Assembly (NCBI GenBank): GCA_015058045.1
Contig: SVDC01000003.1
Span: forward strand, 1 to 64,000
Direction: 5' to 3'
DNA from: Cellulosilyticum sp.
GTDB lineage: Bacteria; Bacillota; Clostridia; Lachnospirales; Cellulosilyticaceae
DNA length: 64,000 nucleotides
The position numbers were made by a program, and so were the translations under genes. The notes under the pieces are model-generated. The model saw only the letters and a program-made list of their open reading frames with translations. It searched no databases and was not told the origin of the DNA. Below are positions 42,988 through 53,769 of this stretch, in pieces (position 1 is the stretch's first letter; each line of letters starts with the position of its first letter).

Positions 42988-43776
42988 CTATCTTCCTGTT
43001 AGACTCCTGCTAAATTCCTTCATCTTAGCCATATCGCCCTCTTCCCATAAGGCCCAAAAAATCTCATAAATCTCATTCATATCTTTTTTATCTTTAGTTG
43101 CATTTAATGATTGTATTGAAGTAAAAATTTCTGCAATCAAATTAGATTCTTCTTGGAAAGATTCTTGACATTTTAGAACTTCTTCTCTAATCTCTGCCAT
43201 TTCTTGATCTAATAAAAAGGCTGCTTCAGCTGCTTTATTTAACCTCTCTTGAATATTCTTAGGCATATTCTGTTTATATTTATAGCGCAATGAATGCTCA
43301 ATAGTTGCCCAAAAATTCATAGCTAGAGTTCTAATTTGAATTTCTGCAAAAATCCATTTTTCTCCATGTCCTGTTTGTACAGGATATTTAATAATCATAT
43401 GATAACTTCTATAGCCACTGATTTTCATATTTGTAATATAGTCACGCTCTTCGATCACTACCAAATCTTTACGATCTCTAGCTCTTATAATATCAATGAC
43501 TTTATAAATGTCCTCCACAAATTGGCACATAATACGAATACCAGCAATATCTTCTATCTTTTCTTCGATTTCATCAAGCGGAATGCTTTTCTTTTCAGCC
43601 TTCTCTAAAATACTAGATATCTTTTTTACACGCCCCGTTACAAACTCAATTGGAGAATACTCATCTAACGCAATAAATTCTTTTCGAATGCTTTTAAACT
43701 TTACTTTGAGTTCCTCTACCGCTTGTGTATACGGTAGGAGCATACGTTTCCAATCCTTTTGTTGCTGCATTTCCAC
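42988..43776 (-). CDS. Small alarmone synthetase-like GTP pyrophosphokinase (RelA/SpoT domain)
   Basis: [79 protein letters not shown]. Confidence 0.92.
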   Translation of the reverse strand: MEMQQQKDWKRMLLPYTQAVEELKVKFKSIRKEFIALDEYSPIEFVTGRVKKISSILEKAEKKSIPLDEIEEKIEDIAGIRIMCQFVEDIYKVIDIIRARDRKDLVVIEERDYITNMKISGYRSYHMIIKYPVQTGHGEKWIFAEIQIRTLAMNFWATIEHSLRYKYKQNMPKNIQERLNKAAEAAFLLDQEMAEIREEVLKCQESFQEESNLIAEIFTSIQSLNATKDKKDMNEIYEIFWALWEEGDMAKMKEFSRSLTGR

Positions 43777-43962
43777 CAGTAACTCACCTCCACTTAAAAT
43801 CCCCTATACTATTATATATAAATTCAGTTTTTTACTCAACGTAAAACCTATATTCTTCTATATTAAATATTGTTCTCATATTTTCGTAACTCGTCTCATA
43901 AATTGTACTAGTTATCATTCTATACACTCCATCTTTGAAACACATCATGAAAGGAGCTTTCT

Positions 43963-45495
43963 ATGAGCAAAAAATCATTAATCGCTGGTACACTTATTTT
44001 AACAATTGCTAGTTTTATTACACGTTTATTAGGCTTTGGCTTTCGTATTTATCAATCACAGGTTATGGGAGCAGAAGGTATGGGGCTCTATCAACTTCTT
44101 TTCCCCATTTATATGCTTCTTTGGGCTACTTCCTCTGCCGGTATCGCCTTAGCCATTGCTAAAATGATTGCCGCAGAAGTCTCCAAGGGCGAAGAAGGAA
44201 ATGCCGTACATATTTTGAAAGTTTCTCTACTTATCTCATTACCACTTAGCTTTATACTTTCTATTCTACTCTTTCTCTTTGCTCCTTTTATTGCACGTTA
44301 CTATATTCATGAGCCTGTAACAGAACTTTCGCTAAGAATCCTCGCTTTTTGTGTTCCCTTCATGTCCACAGCTTGTTGCTTAAGAGGCTATTTCCAAGGT
44401 CACCAAGAAATGTCTATTACTGCTTTAGCTCAAATTGTTGAGCAAGTGGCTCGCATGACCGCCATTTATCTCCTTGCCCATATTTTAATCCCTATGGGTA
44501 CTAAATATGTGTGTGCTCTAGGCGTTATTGGAATGTGTACCGGCGAAGTTTTTTCTTTTATTATGTCTTTTATTGCTTATCAACTAAAAAAGAGAAAAGT
44601 GACTTTAGGACCCGTTACCCTAAAACATTCTCAGACCTTTAATCAACTTTTGGCTTTATCGATTCCTATTACTGCCAATCGTTTTTTAACTTCTGGTCTT
44701 TCCTCTTTTGAAAACATTTTAATTCCAATTAATCTTGAGAAGTTTGGACTAACTTCTCATGAAGCATTAGCCCTATACGGAAAATTTAGTGGTATGGCCC
44801 TGCCTCTTTTACTTTTTCCTTCTATGGTAACTTCCTCCTTAGCAACAGCACTTGTTCCCGCTATCTCTGAAGCAGTAGCTATGAAAAAACAAGCAGTCCT
44901 ACAAAACACAATTGGACGTGCTATTCAGTTCTCCGCTCTAATCGGTATTGGTGCAACCTCACTTTTTCTTTCTTTCTCTGAGGATATTGCCATGGCTTGT
45001 TATCATATTAAAGATGTAGGCTATCTCCTTAAATGGCTTGCTGTTATTTGCCCCTTCATATACTTGCAAAACATCTTAACCGGTACGATGAATGGACTAG
45101 GCATGCAAAAGCGTACATTCCAAACCAATATTATTGGCTCTTTATTTTGCATTGGCACCATTCTACTCGTTGTACCTCTTAAAGGAATTATTGGCTTTGT
45201 ACTTGCTATGCTCTTTCAATCAGGTTTTGTTTGCTGTAGACTTTTAATATATGTGCTTGAATTTGTTGATCTTAAGGTAGATTTAAATCATTGGATTTTA
45301 AAACCTTCCATTGCTGCTATCATTTCTGCTTTTATTTCAATTACTTTTAAGCATTATTTATTTAGTCCCTATTTGGGCTTAGTTCTAAGTACTACTTTTT
45401 CACTACTCACTTTAGCTGGCACTTACCTTATTTGTTTAATTTTAGTTGGTTCTCTTTCTATTAAAGATATAAAAGCCTATATCGGTACTCGCTAA
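43963..45495 (+). CDS. spoVB: Polysaccharide biosynthesis/MOP-type flippase, SpoVB-like
   Basis: LIAGTLILTIASFITRLLGFGFRIYQSQVMGAEGMGLYQLLFPIYML; 12-14 TM pattern. Confidence 0.85.
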   Translation: MSKKSLIAGTLILTIASFITRLLGFGFRIYQSQVMGAEGMGLYQLLFPIYMLLWATSSAGIALAIAKMIAAEVSKGEEGNAVHILKVSLLISLPLSFILSILLFLFAPFIARYYIHEPVTELSLRILAFCVPFMSTACCLRGYFQGHQEMSITALAQIVEQVARMTAIYLLAHILIPMGTKYVCALGVIGMCTGEVFSFIMSFIAYQLKKRKVTLGPVTLKHSQTFNQLLALSIPITANRFLTSGLSSFENILIPINLEKFGLTSHEALALYGKFSGMALPLLLFPSMVTSSLATALVPAISEAVAMKKQAVLQNTIGRAIQFSALIGIGATSLFLSFSEDIAMACYHIKDVGYLLKWLAVICPFIYLQNILTGTMNGLGMQKRTFQTNIIGSLFCIGTILLVVPLKGIIGFVLAMLFQSGFVCCRLLIYVLEFVDLKVDLNHWILKPSIAAIISAFISITFKHYLFSPYLGLVLSTTFSLLTLAGTYLICLILVGSLSIKDIKAYIGTR

Positions 45496-45510
45496 AGGAG
45501 TACCTTTTTT
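45484..45510 (+). terminator. Terminator overlapping the stop codon of the SpoVB-like gene
   Basis: GGTACTC-gctaaag-GAGTACC-TTTTTTT. Confidence 0.85.
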
Positions 45511-46838
45511 TATGCCTTATGGTCTTCCTTTAAAAATTGCATATGCTCACCGACTTTAGCTTCATATCCTTCTTTCGTTACTTCATAATAAACCGTTCCA
45601 ACAAGCTCATCAGGTAAATATTGTTGTTTTACATAATGATTTGGATAATCATGGGCATACTTGTAACCTTGGCCATGTTCTAATGCTTTTGCTCCACTAT
45701 AATGAGAGTCTCGTAAATGATTAGGCACACTTCCAATTTCCCTATGTGCTACGTCTCCTAGTGCTTTATTAATGGCATTATAACTGGCATTACTTTTGGG
45801 TGCTGTTGCCACATAAATCGCTGCTTGACTTAAGATAATGCGTCCTTCTGGTATCCCAATACGTTCCACAGCTAGCATAGCATTAGTCGCCACTACTAAA
45901 GCCTGTGGATCTGCATTACCAACATCCTCACTAGCACATATTGTAATACGTCTTGCAATAAACTTAGGATCTTCCCCAGCTTCAATCATTCGTGCTAAAT
46001 AATGCACAGCAGCATCCGGATCACTGCCTCGCATACTTTTTATAAAAGCTGAAATCACATCATAATGATTATCACCTTTCTTATCATATACCAATGCTTT
46101 CTTTTGCATACACTCTTCTAAAACAGCTACCGTAAGATAGGTTGTCCCATCTTCTGCTTTTGGTGTAGTCATAACAGCAAGTTCTATAGCATTTAATGCA
46201 TTTCTTGCATCTCCACAAGTGCGCATTGCTAAATACTCTAGTGCCTCATCATCAATTTGTGCACCATAAACCCCTAATCCTCTTTCTTTATTATGAACAG
46301 CTTCCCTTATAATACTTTTTATATCTTCATTGTTTAATGGTTTTAGCTCAAAAACGAGTGAACGTGAAATAAGCGCACGATTCACCTCAAAGTATGGATT
46401 TTCCGTAGTGGCTCCAATTAATACTAGGGTGCCATCTTCTGTATAAGGAAGCAAGGCATCTTGTTGCGCTTTATTAAAACGATGAATTTCATCAATAAAA
46501 ATAATAGTCTTTTTACCCGTCATACCACGTGCTGTCTTTGCCTCTTCTACTGCCTTAACAATATCCGCTTTACCACAAGTTGTGGCATTTAAGGTAATAA
46601 AATTGGCTTTAGTTGTATGTGCAATAACCTTTGCAATGGTTGTTTTTCCCGTTCCTGGAGGTCCATAAAATATTAAGGATTGTAACTTATCAGCCTTAAT
46701 AGCACGATATAATAATTTATCTTCTCCCAAAATATGCTTTTGCCCAACAATCTCACTAAGTTTGGTGGGACGCATACGAGAAGCAAGTGGTGATTCCTGT
46801 TGGCTTTTCTTTTCACCTATATATTCAAATAAGTCCAT
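45510..46838 (-). CDS. rarA: Replication-associated recombination protein RarA (MgsA)
   Basis: LASRMRPTKLSEIVGQKHILG, FYGPPGTGKTTIAKVIA, FIDEIHRFNKAQQDALLP, IGATTENPYFEVN. Confidence 0.95.
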   Translation of the reverse strand: MDLFEYIGEKKSQQESPLASRMRPTKLSEIVGQKHILGEDKLLYRAIKADKLQSLIFYGPPGTGKTTIAKVIAHTTKANFITLNATTCGKADIVKAVEEAKTARGMTGKKTIIFIDEIHRFNKAQQDALLPYTEDGTLVLIGATTENPYFEVNRALISRSLVFELKPLNNEDIKSIIREAVHNKERGLGVYGAQIDDEALEYLAMRTCGDARNALNAIELAVMTTPKAEDGTTYLTVAVLEECMQKKALVYDKKGDNHYDVISAFIKSMRGSDPDAAVHYLARMIEAGEDPKFIARRITICASEDVGNADPQALVVATNAMLAVERIGIPEGRIILSQAAIYVATAPKSNASYNAINKALGDVAHREIGSVPNHLRDSHYSGAKALEHGQGYKYAHDYPNHYVKQQYLPDELVGTVYYEVTKEGYEAKVGEHMQFLKEDHKA

Positions 46839-46916
46839 AAAATCTCATTTCCCTTTCTTCCAATTATTTCATCCTTTTTATTATACCACATAACCCTCCT
46901 AAAATAATCCATAGCA

Positions 46917-46952
46917 AAATAGCTTGAGTAAATTCTTACCCAAGCTATTTTA
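46917..46952 (-). terminator. Terminator
   Basis: AAAATAGCTTGaGTAA..TTACcCAAGCTATTTT. Confidence 0.8.
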
Positions 46953-46964
46953 GTGTATATTCAC

Positions 46965-48281
46965 TTAAATCTTATCCCTTTTAACTATATGAAAATCAGG
47001 CAATATCTCACTAATGCGATTAAGCATCTTTAAATGTTGTATGATATCTTCCTGATACCTCTCATCTAATTTTCTATTTTCTAAAACCAATGCATTTTTT
47101 ATGGCATCTTTAATCTCTACTGTTAAATCTTCCATTTGCTCATTCATATAATCTGTACAGTGTTTTATGGTGCTTAGCATCTCTTGTATTTCTAATTTCA
47201 TCGTTCTTATGGCTCTTGCCAGATCACCAATCTCATCTTTTTGTTCAATTAATGACTTTGGTACTGGTTTCTCTAAGTCTCCACTTGCCATATCCTCCAT
47301 ACAAGATACTAACTCGCTCATTTGATTTGCAAAAGATTTAGCGATACTGTGTACAATTACAATAGCCACTACTATGAGTATCATCATAATCCCTATTAAT
47401 TTAATATTAAAATGAATAAACGTACTAAACATTATATCACTTCTATCACTTACAAGTGCAAGGGACCATCCCATCCCAGTTGGTGCATAACCTACATAAT
47501 TTTTGCCTTTAGTTTTTATGCCTTTACATAAACGTGTGCCTTGCTTACCTTCACTCATCGTTTTAAATAAGTCATAAGCTTCATTATATTCCTCTTGATT
47601 TGCAATCTGCTCCATATGTACCAAGATATTAGAAGTTTCTCTAGCAGAATGTGCAATGATCGTTCCATTTACATCTAAAAGTACGTACTCATCTGCACAT
47701 TCTATGTTATTTAAAACACTATCAAAGTCCTGCATAAAGTCAAGACCTATGAGCATTCCTATTAATTCTTCTTCTTGCACTACTGGAATACAAATTGAAA
47801 GCATGGGTTCTTCTTCCACTTGTACGACTTCTATAAAAGCTTGTTTTATATCTGAAACCACCTTAAACGCTTGAGAATCTGATATATTTTCTTTACTCGC
47901 ATTTGTACTATATTTGTTGCCTTCTAAATCTACAAAAGCAATTTCTTCAAAGGCAGCAATATTACTTAGATACTTTAATACGGTAAGTTTTTCTTCTATA
48001 GTTGATTTTGAACTATTAATCTCTTGTAATTGTGCAATTTGTTCTAAATCTTGTTTTTTTTGTTCTAAAATCATGTTGACTTGATTAGATGTACTTGATA
48101 CTGCTTTTTCTAAATACTTCACAGTATCTGATTCCATAATTGATTGACAAAGTTTATTAGCTGCTATTGCAATCACAAGAAAACTAACACCCAAAATAAT
48201 TCCGAAATAAGATACAAGCTTATTTTTTATACTTGATTTAATGTCCATCCTCTGTCTCCATAGATTTATACTTTTAAGCAT
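46965..48281 (-). CDS. Cache-HAMP membrane sensor protein without recognisable output domain
   Basis: N-terminal TM, extracellular Cache-like domain (EIAFVDLEGNKYSTNA..VLLDVNGTIIAHS..YAPTGMGWSLALVSDRSD), TM, HAMP-like MASGDLEKPVPKSLIEQKDEIGDLARAIRTM, short coiled coil then stop. Confidence 0.78.
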   Translation of the reverse strand: MLKSINLWRQRMDIKSSIKNKLVSYFGIILGVSFLVIAIAANKLCQSIMESDTVKYLEKAVSSTSNQVNMILEQKKQDLEQIAQLQEINSSKSTIEEKLTVLKYLSNIAAFEEIAFVDLEGNKYSTNASKENISDSQAFKVVSDIKQAFIEVVQVEEEPMLSICIPVVQEEELIGMLIGLDFMQDFDSVLNNIECADEYVLLDVNGTIIAHSARETSNILVHMEQIANQEEYNEAYDLFKTMSEGKQGTRLCKGIKTKGKNYVGYAPTGMGWSLALVSDRSDIMFSTFIHFNIKLIGIMMILIVVAIVIVHSIAKSFANQMSELVSCMEDMASGDLEKPVPKSLIEQKDEIGDLARAIRTMKLEIQEMLSTIKHCTDYMNEQMEDLTVEIKDAIKNALVLENRKLDERYQEDIIQHLKMLNRISEILPDFHIVKRDKI

Positions 48282-48515
48282 TTTCTTGTTATCATATTAA
48301 CATATTTTTCCTATCAAATAAAAGCCTTATCTCCTCTTTCAAAATCATCTTTTATTTTTAAATTATTCAAATTTAAAATTTCTCACCCCATGTCAACCTA
48401 TTATTCATACAATATGGTAATAATAATATTTCGCTTTTAAAAAATCAGAATATTGTTGACTCATTTACCACTTTACTTTATAGTAGTACTAAATAACACT
48501 ACTAAGGATGATTGG

Positions 48516-49205
48516 ATGAATTTTAATAACACACTACACAAATTAGGCTTCACGCCTATTGAGTCCACTGTTTTCATTACACTTTGTAAACATGGAGCAC
48601 TCTCTGGCTACGAAGTTGCCAAACTAACTGGTATATCACGTTCTAATGTCTATGCAGCTTTGTATAGTCTTCAAGAAAAAGGAAAATGCTATGTATCTGA
48701 AAGTGAAACCACCAAATATATTGCGATTTCAAAAAATGAACTTTTACTTTCTGTCCAACGAGAACTGACGCAAACCTTATCAGAAATCGATCAGCTATTT
48801 CCTAAGCCTATTGAAACACATGAACCTTATGTTACGATAAGAGGCTACACTAATGTGCTTAATAAAATAAAAAATAGCATCTTACTTTGTAAATCTCATC
48901 TTTATCTTCTATGTTCTACCCAATATATTGATTTACTTGAGGAAGAACTATTATCCATATGTTCTAGTAGGCGTATTACCATTATCTGCGATGGTCCTAT
49001 CTCTTTAAATGATCAAATTACTATTTATAATCGTCAAAAGGATGCACAAGGAATTCATATCATTATTGATACCCAATCTGTCATCACAGGTGACTTAGAT
49101 TTAGAGCATGCTCAATGTCTTTTCTCTCGTAATGAGTCTTTAGTTCGTCTTATGAGAGAGTCCTTTGTAACAGAATTAGATAGGATTGCACTTAAAAAGC
49201 ATTAA
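48516..49205 (+). CDS. TrmB family transcriptional regulator
   Basis: LHKLGFTPIESTVFITLCKHGALSGYEVAKLTGISRSNVYAALYSLQEKG; TrmB-like C-terminal domain; start at internal M. Confidence 0.85.
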   Translation: MNFNNTLHKLGFTPIESTVFITLCKHGALSGYEVAKLTGISRSNVYAALYSLQEKGKCYVSESETTKYIAISKNELLLSVQRELTQTLSEIDQLFPKPIETHEPYVTIRGYTNVLNKIKNSILLCKSHLYLLCSTQYIDLLEEELLSICSSRRITIICDGPISLNDQITIYNRQKDAQGIHIIIDTQSVITGDLDLEHAQCLFSRNESLVRLMRESFVTELDRIALKKH

Positions 49206-49216
49206 GGAGGAAATAT

Positions 49217-50470
49217 ATGTTTACTTTACACGGTACTTTTACTAAAGAAACCAATTTTTTTAAAGAAAATAATGTCTATGATTTAAAAGAGCAATATGGA
49301 AGCCCACTCTATATTTATAATGAAGATTTATTAAGAGCACGTTGCAAAGAAATGAAAAATCTAGTAACCTATAAAAATTTTGTGCCACATTACTCTATTA
49401 AAGCCAACACAAATATTCACCTATTAAAAATAGTTCACGAAGAAGGTTTACATGCAGACGTTATGAGTCCTGGTGAAATCTATCTTGCCCTTGAAAGTGG
49501 TTTTAAACCAGAAGAACTCTTCTTCATTCCAAATAATGTTGTACCTGAAGATATGCAATATGCTATTGACCACAACATCACAACAAGTGTAGATTCTTTA
49601 GACCAACTTAAACTCTATGGTGAGCTTAATCCAGGTGGCAAAGTTGCTATTCGCTTTAATCCAGGAGTAGGTGCAGGACATCATGAAAAAGTTGTAACAG
49701 GCGGTAAAAAAACAAAATTTGGTGTTAATCCCGAGTATATTCCGGAAGTAAAACGCATCCTTGAAACTTATAACCTTACTGTAGTTGGTATTAACCAACA
49801 TATTGGTTCTTTATTTATGGACTCTAAACCCTATATTGATAGTCTTTCTTCCATCTTAAATATTGCAAGACAATTTGACGATTTAGAATTTATTGATCTT
49901 GGTGGTGGTTTTGGTATTCCCTATCATAAACAAGATGGCGAGATGCGATTAGATATCAAGGCACTTGGAACAGCTTTAGATCCAGTACTTCAATCTTTTT
50001 CTGAGGAATATGGAAAAGAAATTCAGTTCCAAATTGAACCTGGGCGCTATATTCCGTGTGAATCTTGCCTACTACTTGGTCAAATTACCGCTACCAAAAC
50101 CAATGCAGATCATCAATATCTTGGATGTGATATTGGATTTAATGCACTTCAAAGACCTATTATGTATGATTCCCATCATGATATCGAAATCTATTCAAAA
50201 GAGCAAAAAGAAGCTTCTTTAGTTCCACTTACAGTAGTAGGTAATATCTGTGAAAGTGGTGACATCTTAGCTAAAGACCGTATGCTCCCTAAATCTGCCT
50301 GCCGTGGGGATTTAATTGCCATGATGGATGCAGGTGCTTATGGCTATAGTATGGCATCTTGCTATAATCAACGTTTCAGGCCGGCTGAAATCTTAATTTG
50401 CTCAGATGGAAGCGTCAAACAAATTAGAAAACGTGATACCTTTGAAGATTTAATTCGTAATATGCTTTAA
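49217..50470 (+). CDS. lysA: Diaminopimelate decarboxylase-type PLP enzyme
   Basis: YGSPLYIYNEDLLRARC, YSIKANTN, NQHIGS, LDLGGGFGIPY-like, EPGRYIPCE, CESGDILAKDR, DAGAYGYSM. Confidence 0.85.
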   Translation: MFTLHGTFTKETNFFKENNVYDLKEQYGSPLYIYNEDLLRARCKEMKNLVTYKNFVPHYSIKANTNIHLLKIVHEEGLHADVMSPGEIYLALESGFKPEELFFIPNNVVPEDMQYAIDHNITTSVDSLDQLKLYGELNPGGKVAIRFNPGVGAGHHEKVVTGGKKTKFGVNPEYIPEVKRILETYNLTVVGINQHIGSLFMDSKPYIDSLSSILNIARQFDDLEFIDLGGGFGIPYHKQDGEMRLDIKALGTALDPVLQSFSEEYGKEIQFQIEPGRYIPCESCLLLGQITATKTNADHQYLGCDIGFNALQRPIMYDSHHDIEIYSKEQKEASLVPLTVVGNICESGDILAKDRMLPKSACRGDLIAMMDAGAYGYSMASCYNQRFRPAEILICSDGSVKQIRKRDTFEDLIRNML

Positions 50471-50475
50471 TCCAT

Positions 50476-50516
50476 AAAGAATGAGAAAATCATTACTAGA
50501 TTATCTCATTCTTTTT
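50476..50516 (+). terminator. Terminator downstream of lysA
   Basis: AAAGAATGAGA..TCTCATTCTTTTT. Confidence 0.8.
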
Positions 50517-50629
50517 CTATTACTTATGTAAATTCTTAATCCTATTTCTATTGGAACTATTTTTATGTATTATCTAATTTAATAGGTCTATACTCAACAA
50601 ATTATTTCTATTTAGTGTAAATAAAGTGA

Positions 50630-50660
50630 AAAGGCAGGCCCTTGGGGTATGGCCTGCCTT
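50630..50660. other. GC-rich perfect hairpin in intergenic region
   Basis: AAGGCAGGCC-cttggggtat-GGCCTGCCTT. Confidence 0.6.
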
Positions 50661-50839
50661 CTCGTTCCGTTCATATTTTATAAACAGGAAAATAGATATA
50701 TTATGGGGAGATTTTGTAAGCAAAAGTTTTATCTCTTGCTTGATATTTATATTACACCATATTTATTAATAAAATATGAATTACAATTTAACATTTTATG
50801 TTGCCTTTATTCTAGTTCCCACTTCTATCTTAAAATAAT

Positions 50840-50884
50840 AAAAAGAGATATAAAATCCATTACTAGGATTTATACCTCTTTTTA
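50840..50884 (-). terminator. Terminator downstream of yajC
   Basis: AAAAAGAGaTATAAAaTCC..GGAtTTATAcCTCTTTTT. Confidence 0.8.
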
Positions 50885-50895
50885 TTCATAGAAAA

Positions 50896-51318
50896 TTATT
50901 TATCTTTTTTTACTTCCCCAATTTCGTTTCCGTTTTCGTCTACTTCAACTTCTACTTCTACGTATTCGTATTCTACACCATTTTCATCTACAAGGTCAGC
51001 TTTTTTACCAACTGTTAAGTTTGGTTCTGCTGCACGTGCTACAGTAGATTTTAAAACTGGGATACGAACACTTTTATTTAAACCAAATTCAACGATTAAT
51101 GTATCACCAATAACATCCATTACTTTACCATACATTCCTGAGTTAAGAAGAACAGAATCTCCTACTTTAATGCTATTTTGCATTTCTTCCACTTGTTTTT
51201 GTTGTTTCTTTTGAGGTCTGATTAAGATAAACCACATAAGACCAATGATTACAGCGTAAATAACAATCATACTTACTAAGCCACCACCAGCACCTGCTGT
51301 TAATAATACAGTATTCAT
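50896..51318 (-). CDS. yajC: Preprotein translocase subunit YajC
   Basis: VIIGLMWFILIRPQKKQQKQVEEMQNSIKVGDSVLLNSGMYGKV. Confidence 0.95.
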   Translation of the reverse strand: MNTVLLTAGAGGGLVSMIVIYAVIIGLMWFILIRPQKKQQKQVEEMQNSIKVGDSVLLNSGMYGKVMDVIGDTLIVEFGLNKSVRIPVLKSTVARAAEPNLTVGKKADLVDENGVEYEYVEVEVEVDENGNEIGEVKKDK

Positions 51319-51332
51319 TTGAATTCCTCCAT

Positions 51333-52463
51333 TTATTTATTGTTTTTATATCCTTCTAGACGCATTTTTTTATAGTTAGCAAATTCGCCTTTATCTAATG
51401 CATCTCGAATTTCTGTCATTAAGTTATTAAAGTAGTGAAGGTTATGCATAACGCATAAGCGCATACCTAACATTTCTTTTGCCTTTAATAAGTGTCTAAT
51501 ATAAGCTTTACTATATTTTTGACATGTTGGACAATTACAGTCTTCTGCAATTGGGCTCATATCTTTTTCATGCTTTTGATTGAATAAATTAAGTTTACCT
51601 TGGTTTGTATAAACATGTCCATGTCGACCATTACGTGCTGGAAGTACACAGTCAAAGAAATCAATACCACGATCTACTGCTTCTAAGATATTTTCTGGTG
51701 TTCCTACCCCCATAAGGTAAGTTGGTTTATTTTGAGGTAAATATGGTACAACCGCTTCTAATACATTGTACATTTCTTCATGAGATTCACCCACAGCAAG
51801 TCCACCTACAGCATAACCTGGTAAATCAAATTCTCTAATAATCTTAGCGTGTTCAATACGAAGGTCTGGCATAATACCACCTTGGTTAATCCCAAAGAGC
51901 ATTTGCTGTTTATTAATGGTATCCTCTAAACTATTTAAACGATCCATTTCTACCATACAACGTTTTAACCATCTTGTTGTACGTTCTACAGATGGAATAA
52001 TATAATTACGATCTGCTAATGCAGGTGGACATTCATCAAATGCCATTGCAATAGTTGAACCTAAGTTAGATTGTATTTGCATACTTTCTTCTGGTCCCAT
52101 GAAAATCTTACGACCATCAATGTGCGAAGAAAAATATACCCCTTCTTCTTTAATCTTACGCATGGCTGCAAGAGAAAATACTTGGAAACCGCCTGAATCT
52201 GTCAGAATTGGTTTGTTACAATTCATAAATTTATGAAGCCCACCTAATTCCTTAATCAGCTTATCTCCTGGTCGTACATGTAAATGATACGTATTAGAAA
52301 GTACCACTTGTGTACTAATGTTTTCTAAATCCTCTGTAGATAAGGCCCCTTTAATAGCCGCTACTGTTGCTACATTCATAAATACCGGTGTTTCAATGAC
52401 ACCATGAGGTGTGTGAAAACGTCCTCTTTTGGCACGCCCTTCTACTTTTAGTAATTCATACAT
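51333..52463 (-). CDS. tgt: tRNA-guanine transglycosylase
   Basis: RGRFHTPHGVIETPVFMNVAT, LTDSGGFQVFSL, GGLAVGE, DCNCPTCQKYSKAYIRHL zinc site. Confidence 0.98.
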   Translation of the reverse strand: MYELLKVEGRAKRGRFHTPHGVIETPVFMNVATVAAIKGALSTEDLENISTQVVLSNTYHLHVRPGDKLIKELGGLHKFMNCNKPILTDSGGFQVFSLAAMRKIKEEGVYFSSHIDGRKIFMGPEESMQIQSNLGSTIAMAFDECPPALADRNYIIPSVERTTRWLKRCMVEMDRLNSLEDTINKQQMLFGINQGGIMPDLRIEHAKIIREFDLPGYAVGGLAVGESHEEMYNVLEAVVPYLPQNKPTYLMGVGTPENILEAVDRGIDFFDCVLPARNGRHGHVYTNQGKLNLFNQKHEKDMSPIAEDCNCPTCQKYSKAYIRHLLKAKEMLGMRLCVMHNLHYFNNLMTEIRDALDKGEFANYKKMRLEGYKNNK

Positions 52464-52645
52464 CTGATGTCTCCTATCTAAATTTCATACTAGTTAATAG
52501 TGTACCGTAAAATGACTTTATTTTCAATAAGTCTTCCCTTATTTTTATGAGTTTAATCATGGTTTCTATCTACTTGGGTTGATGTTTTCCTTCATTGTAT
52601 GATAAAATTAAACTTATTTAGATAATTTACAAAGGGGGCATCATA

Positions 52646-53743
52646 ATGTCTGGCTCAATATTTGGTAAAATGTTTCGCATCTCTACCTTTGGGGAATCTC
52701 ATGGGACTGCCCTTGGTGTGGTAGTAGATGGTTGCCCTTCTAATATACCTATTACATTAGAAGATATTATGAAGAATATGAATAGACGAAAGCCTGGTAA
52801 TGGGCAGATTGGTACCACCAGAAAAGAAGCTGATGAAGTCGAAATTTTATCTGGTATTTTTGAAGGAAAAACTACCGGTACACCTATCGCCTTACTCATT
52901 CGCAATACCAATCAACGTTCTGGTGACTATGGAAAAATCAAAGAGGTATATCGCCCTTCTCATGCAGATTATACCTTTGATCAAAAGTACGGTATTCGTG
53001 ACTATCGTGGAGGTGGACGTTCTTCTGGTCGTGAAACAGCAGCTAGAGTTGCTGCCGGCTCTATTGCTAAACTCTTTTTAGACCAATTAGGCATTAAAGT
53101 AACAGCTTATACCCGCTCTATTGGTTCTGTAAGAGTAAATGATGAGGACTTTAACTTATTTGAAACCTCTCAAAATCCAGTCACTATGCCTAGTAATGAA
53201 ACAGCACAAAAAGCTCTAGAGCTTATAGCCAAAGCGAGACAAGCTAAAGACTCTATTGGGGGTACTATCGAATGCATGGTAACAGGTCTTAAGCCAGGTA
53301 TCGGAGAAACGGTTTTTGATAAGTTAGACGCCTCTTTAGCTTATGCTGTTATGGGAATTGGAGGCGTTAAAGCTTTTGAAATTGGTGAAGGGATTCATGC
53401 CTCTACTATGTACGGCTCTGAGTATAATGACGGATTTACTATGAAAGATGGTAAAGTGACTAAAACGAGTAATCATTCTGGTGGTATTTTAGGTGGGATG
53501 TCTGATGGAAGTGACATTCTCATTAAAGCCCACTTTAAACCTACACCATCTATTGCTAGAACGCAGCAAACTATTACAACTACTCTTGAAGATACAACTA
53601 TTGAAATTACAGGTCGTCATGACCCTGTAATTGTTCCTCGCGCTGTTGTCGTCGTAGAATCTATGGTTGCCCTGACTCTTGCTGATTTAATTTTATGTGA
53701 CTTAGGGGCTAATATAGAAAATATAAAAAAACTCTACCATTAA
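52646..53743 (+). CDS. aroC: Chorismate synthase
   Basis: GESHGTALGVVVDGCPSNIP, RPSHADYTFDQKYGIRDYRGGGRSSGRETAARVAAG, RHDPVIVPRA. Confidence 0.98.
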   Translation: MSGSIFGKMFRISTFGESHGTALGVVVDGCPSNIPITLEDIMKNMNRRKPGNGQIGTTRKEADEVEILSGIFEGKTTGTPIALLIRNTNQRSGDYGKIKEVYRPSHADYTFDQKYGIRDYRGGGRSSGRETAARVAAGSIAKLFLDQLGIKVTAYTRSIGSVRVNDEDFNLFETSQNPVTMPSNETAQKALELIAKARQAKDSIGGTIECMVTGLKPGIGETVFDKLDASLAYAVMGIGGVKAFEIGEGIHASTMYGSEYNDGFTMKDGKVTKTSNHSGGILGGMSDGSDILIKAHFKPTPSIARTQQTITTTLEDTTIEITGRHDPVIVPRAVVVVESMVALTLADLILCDLGANIENIKKLYH

Positions 53744-53769
53744 TTTACCTCATCCTTTTAGACTAAACA

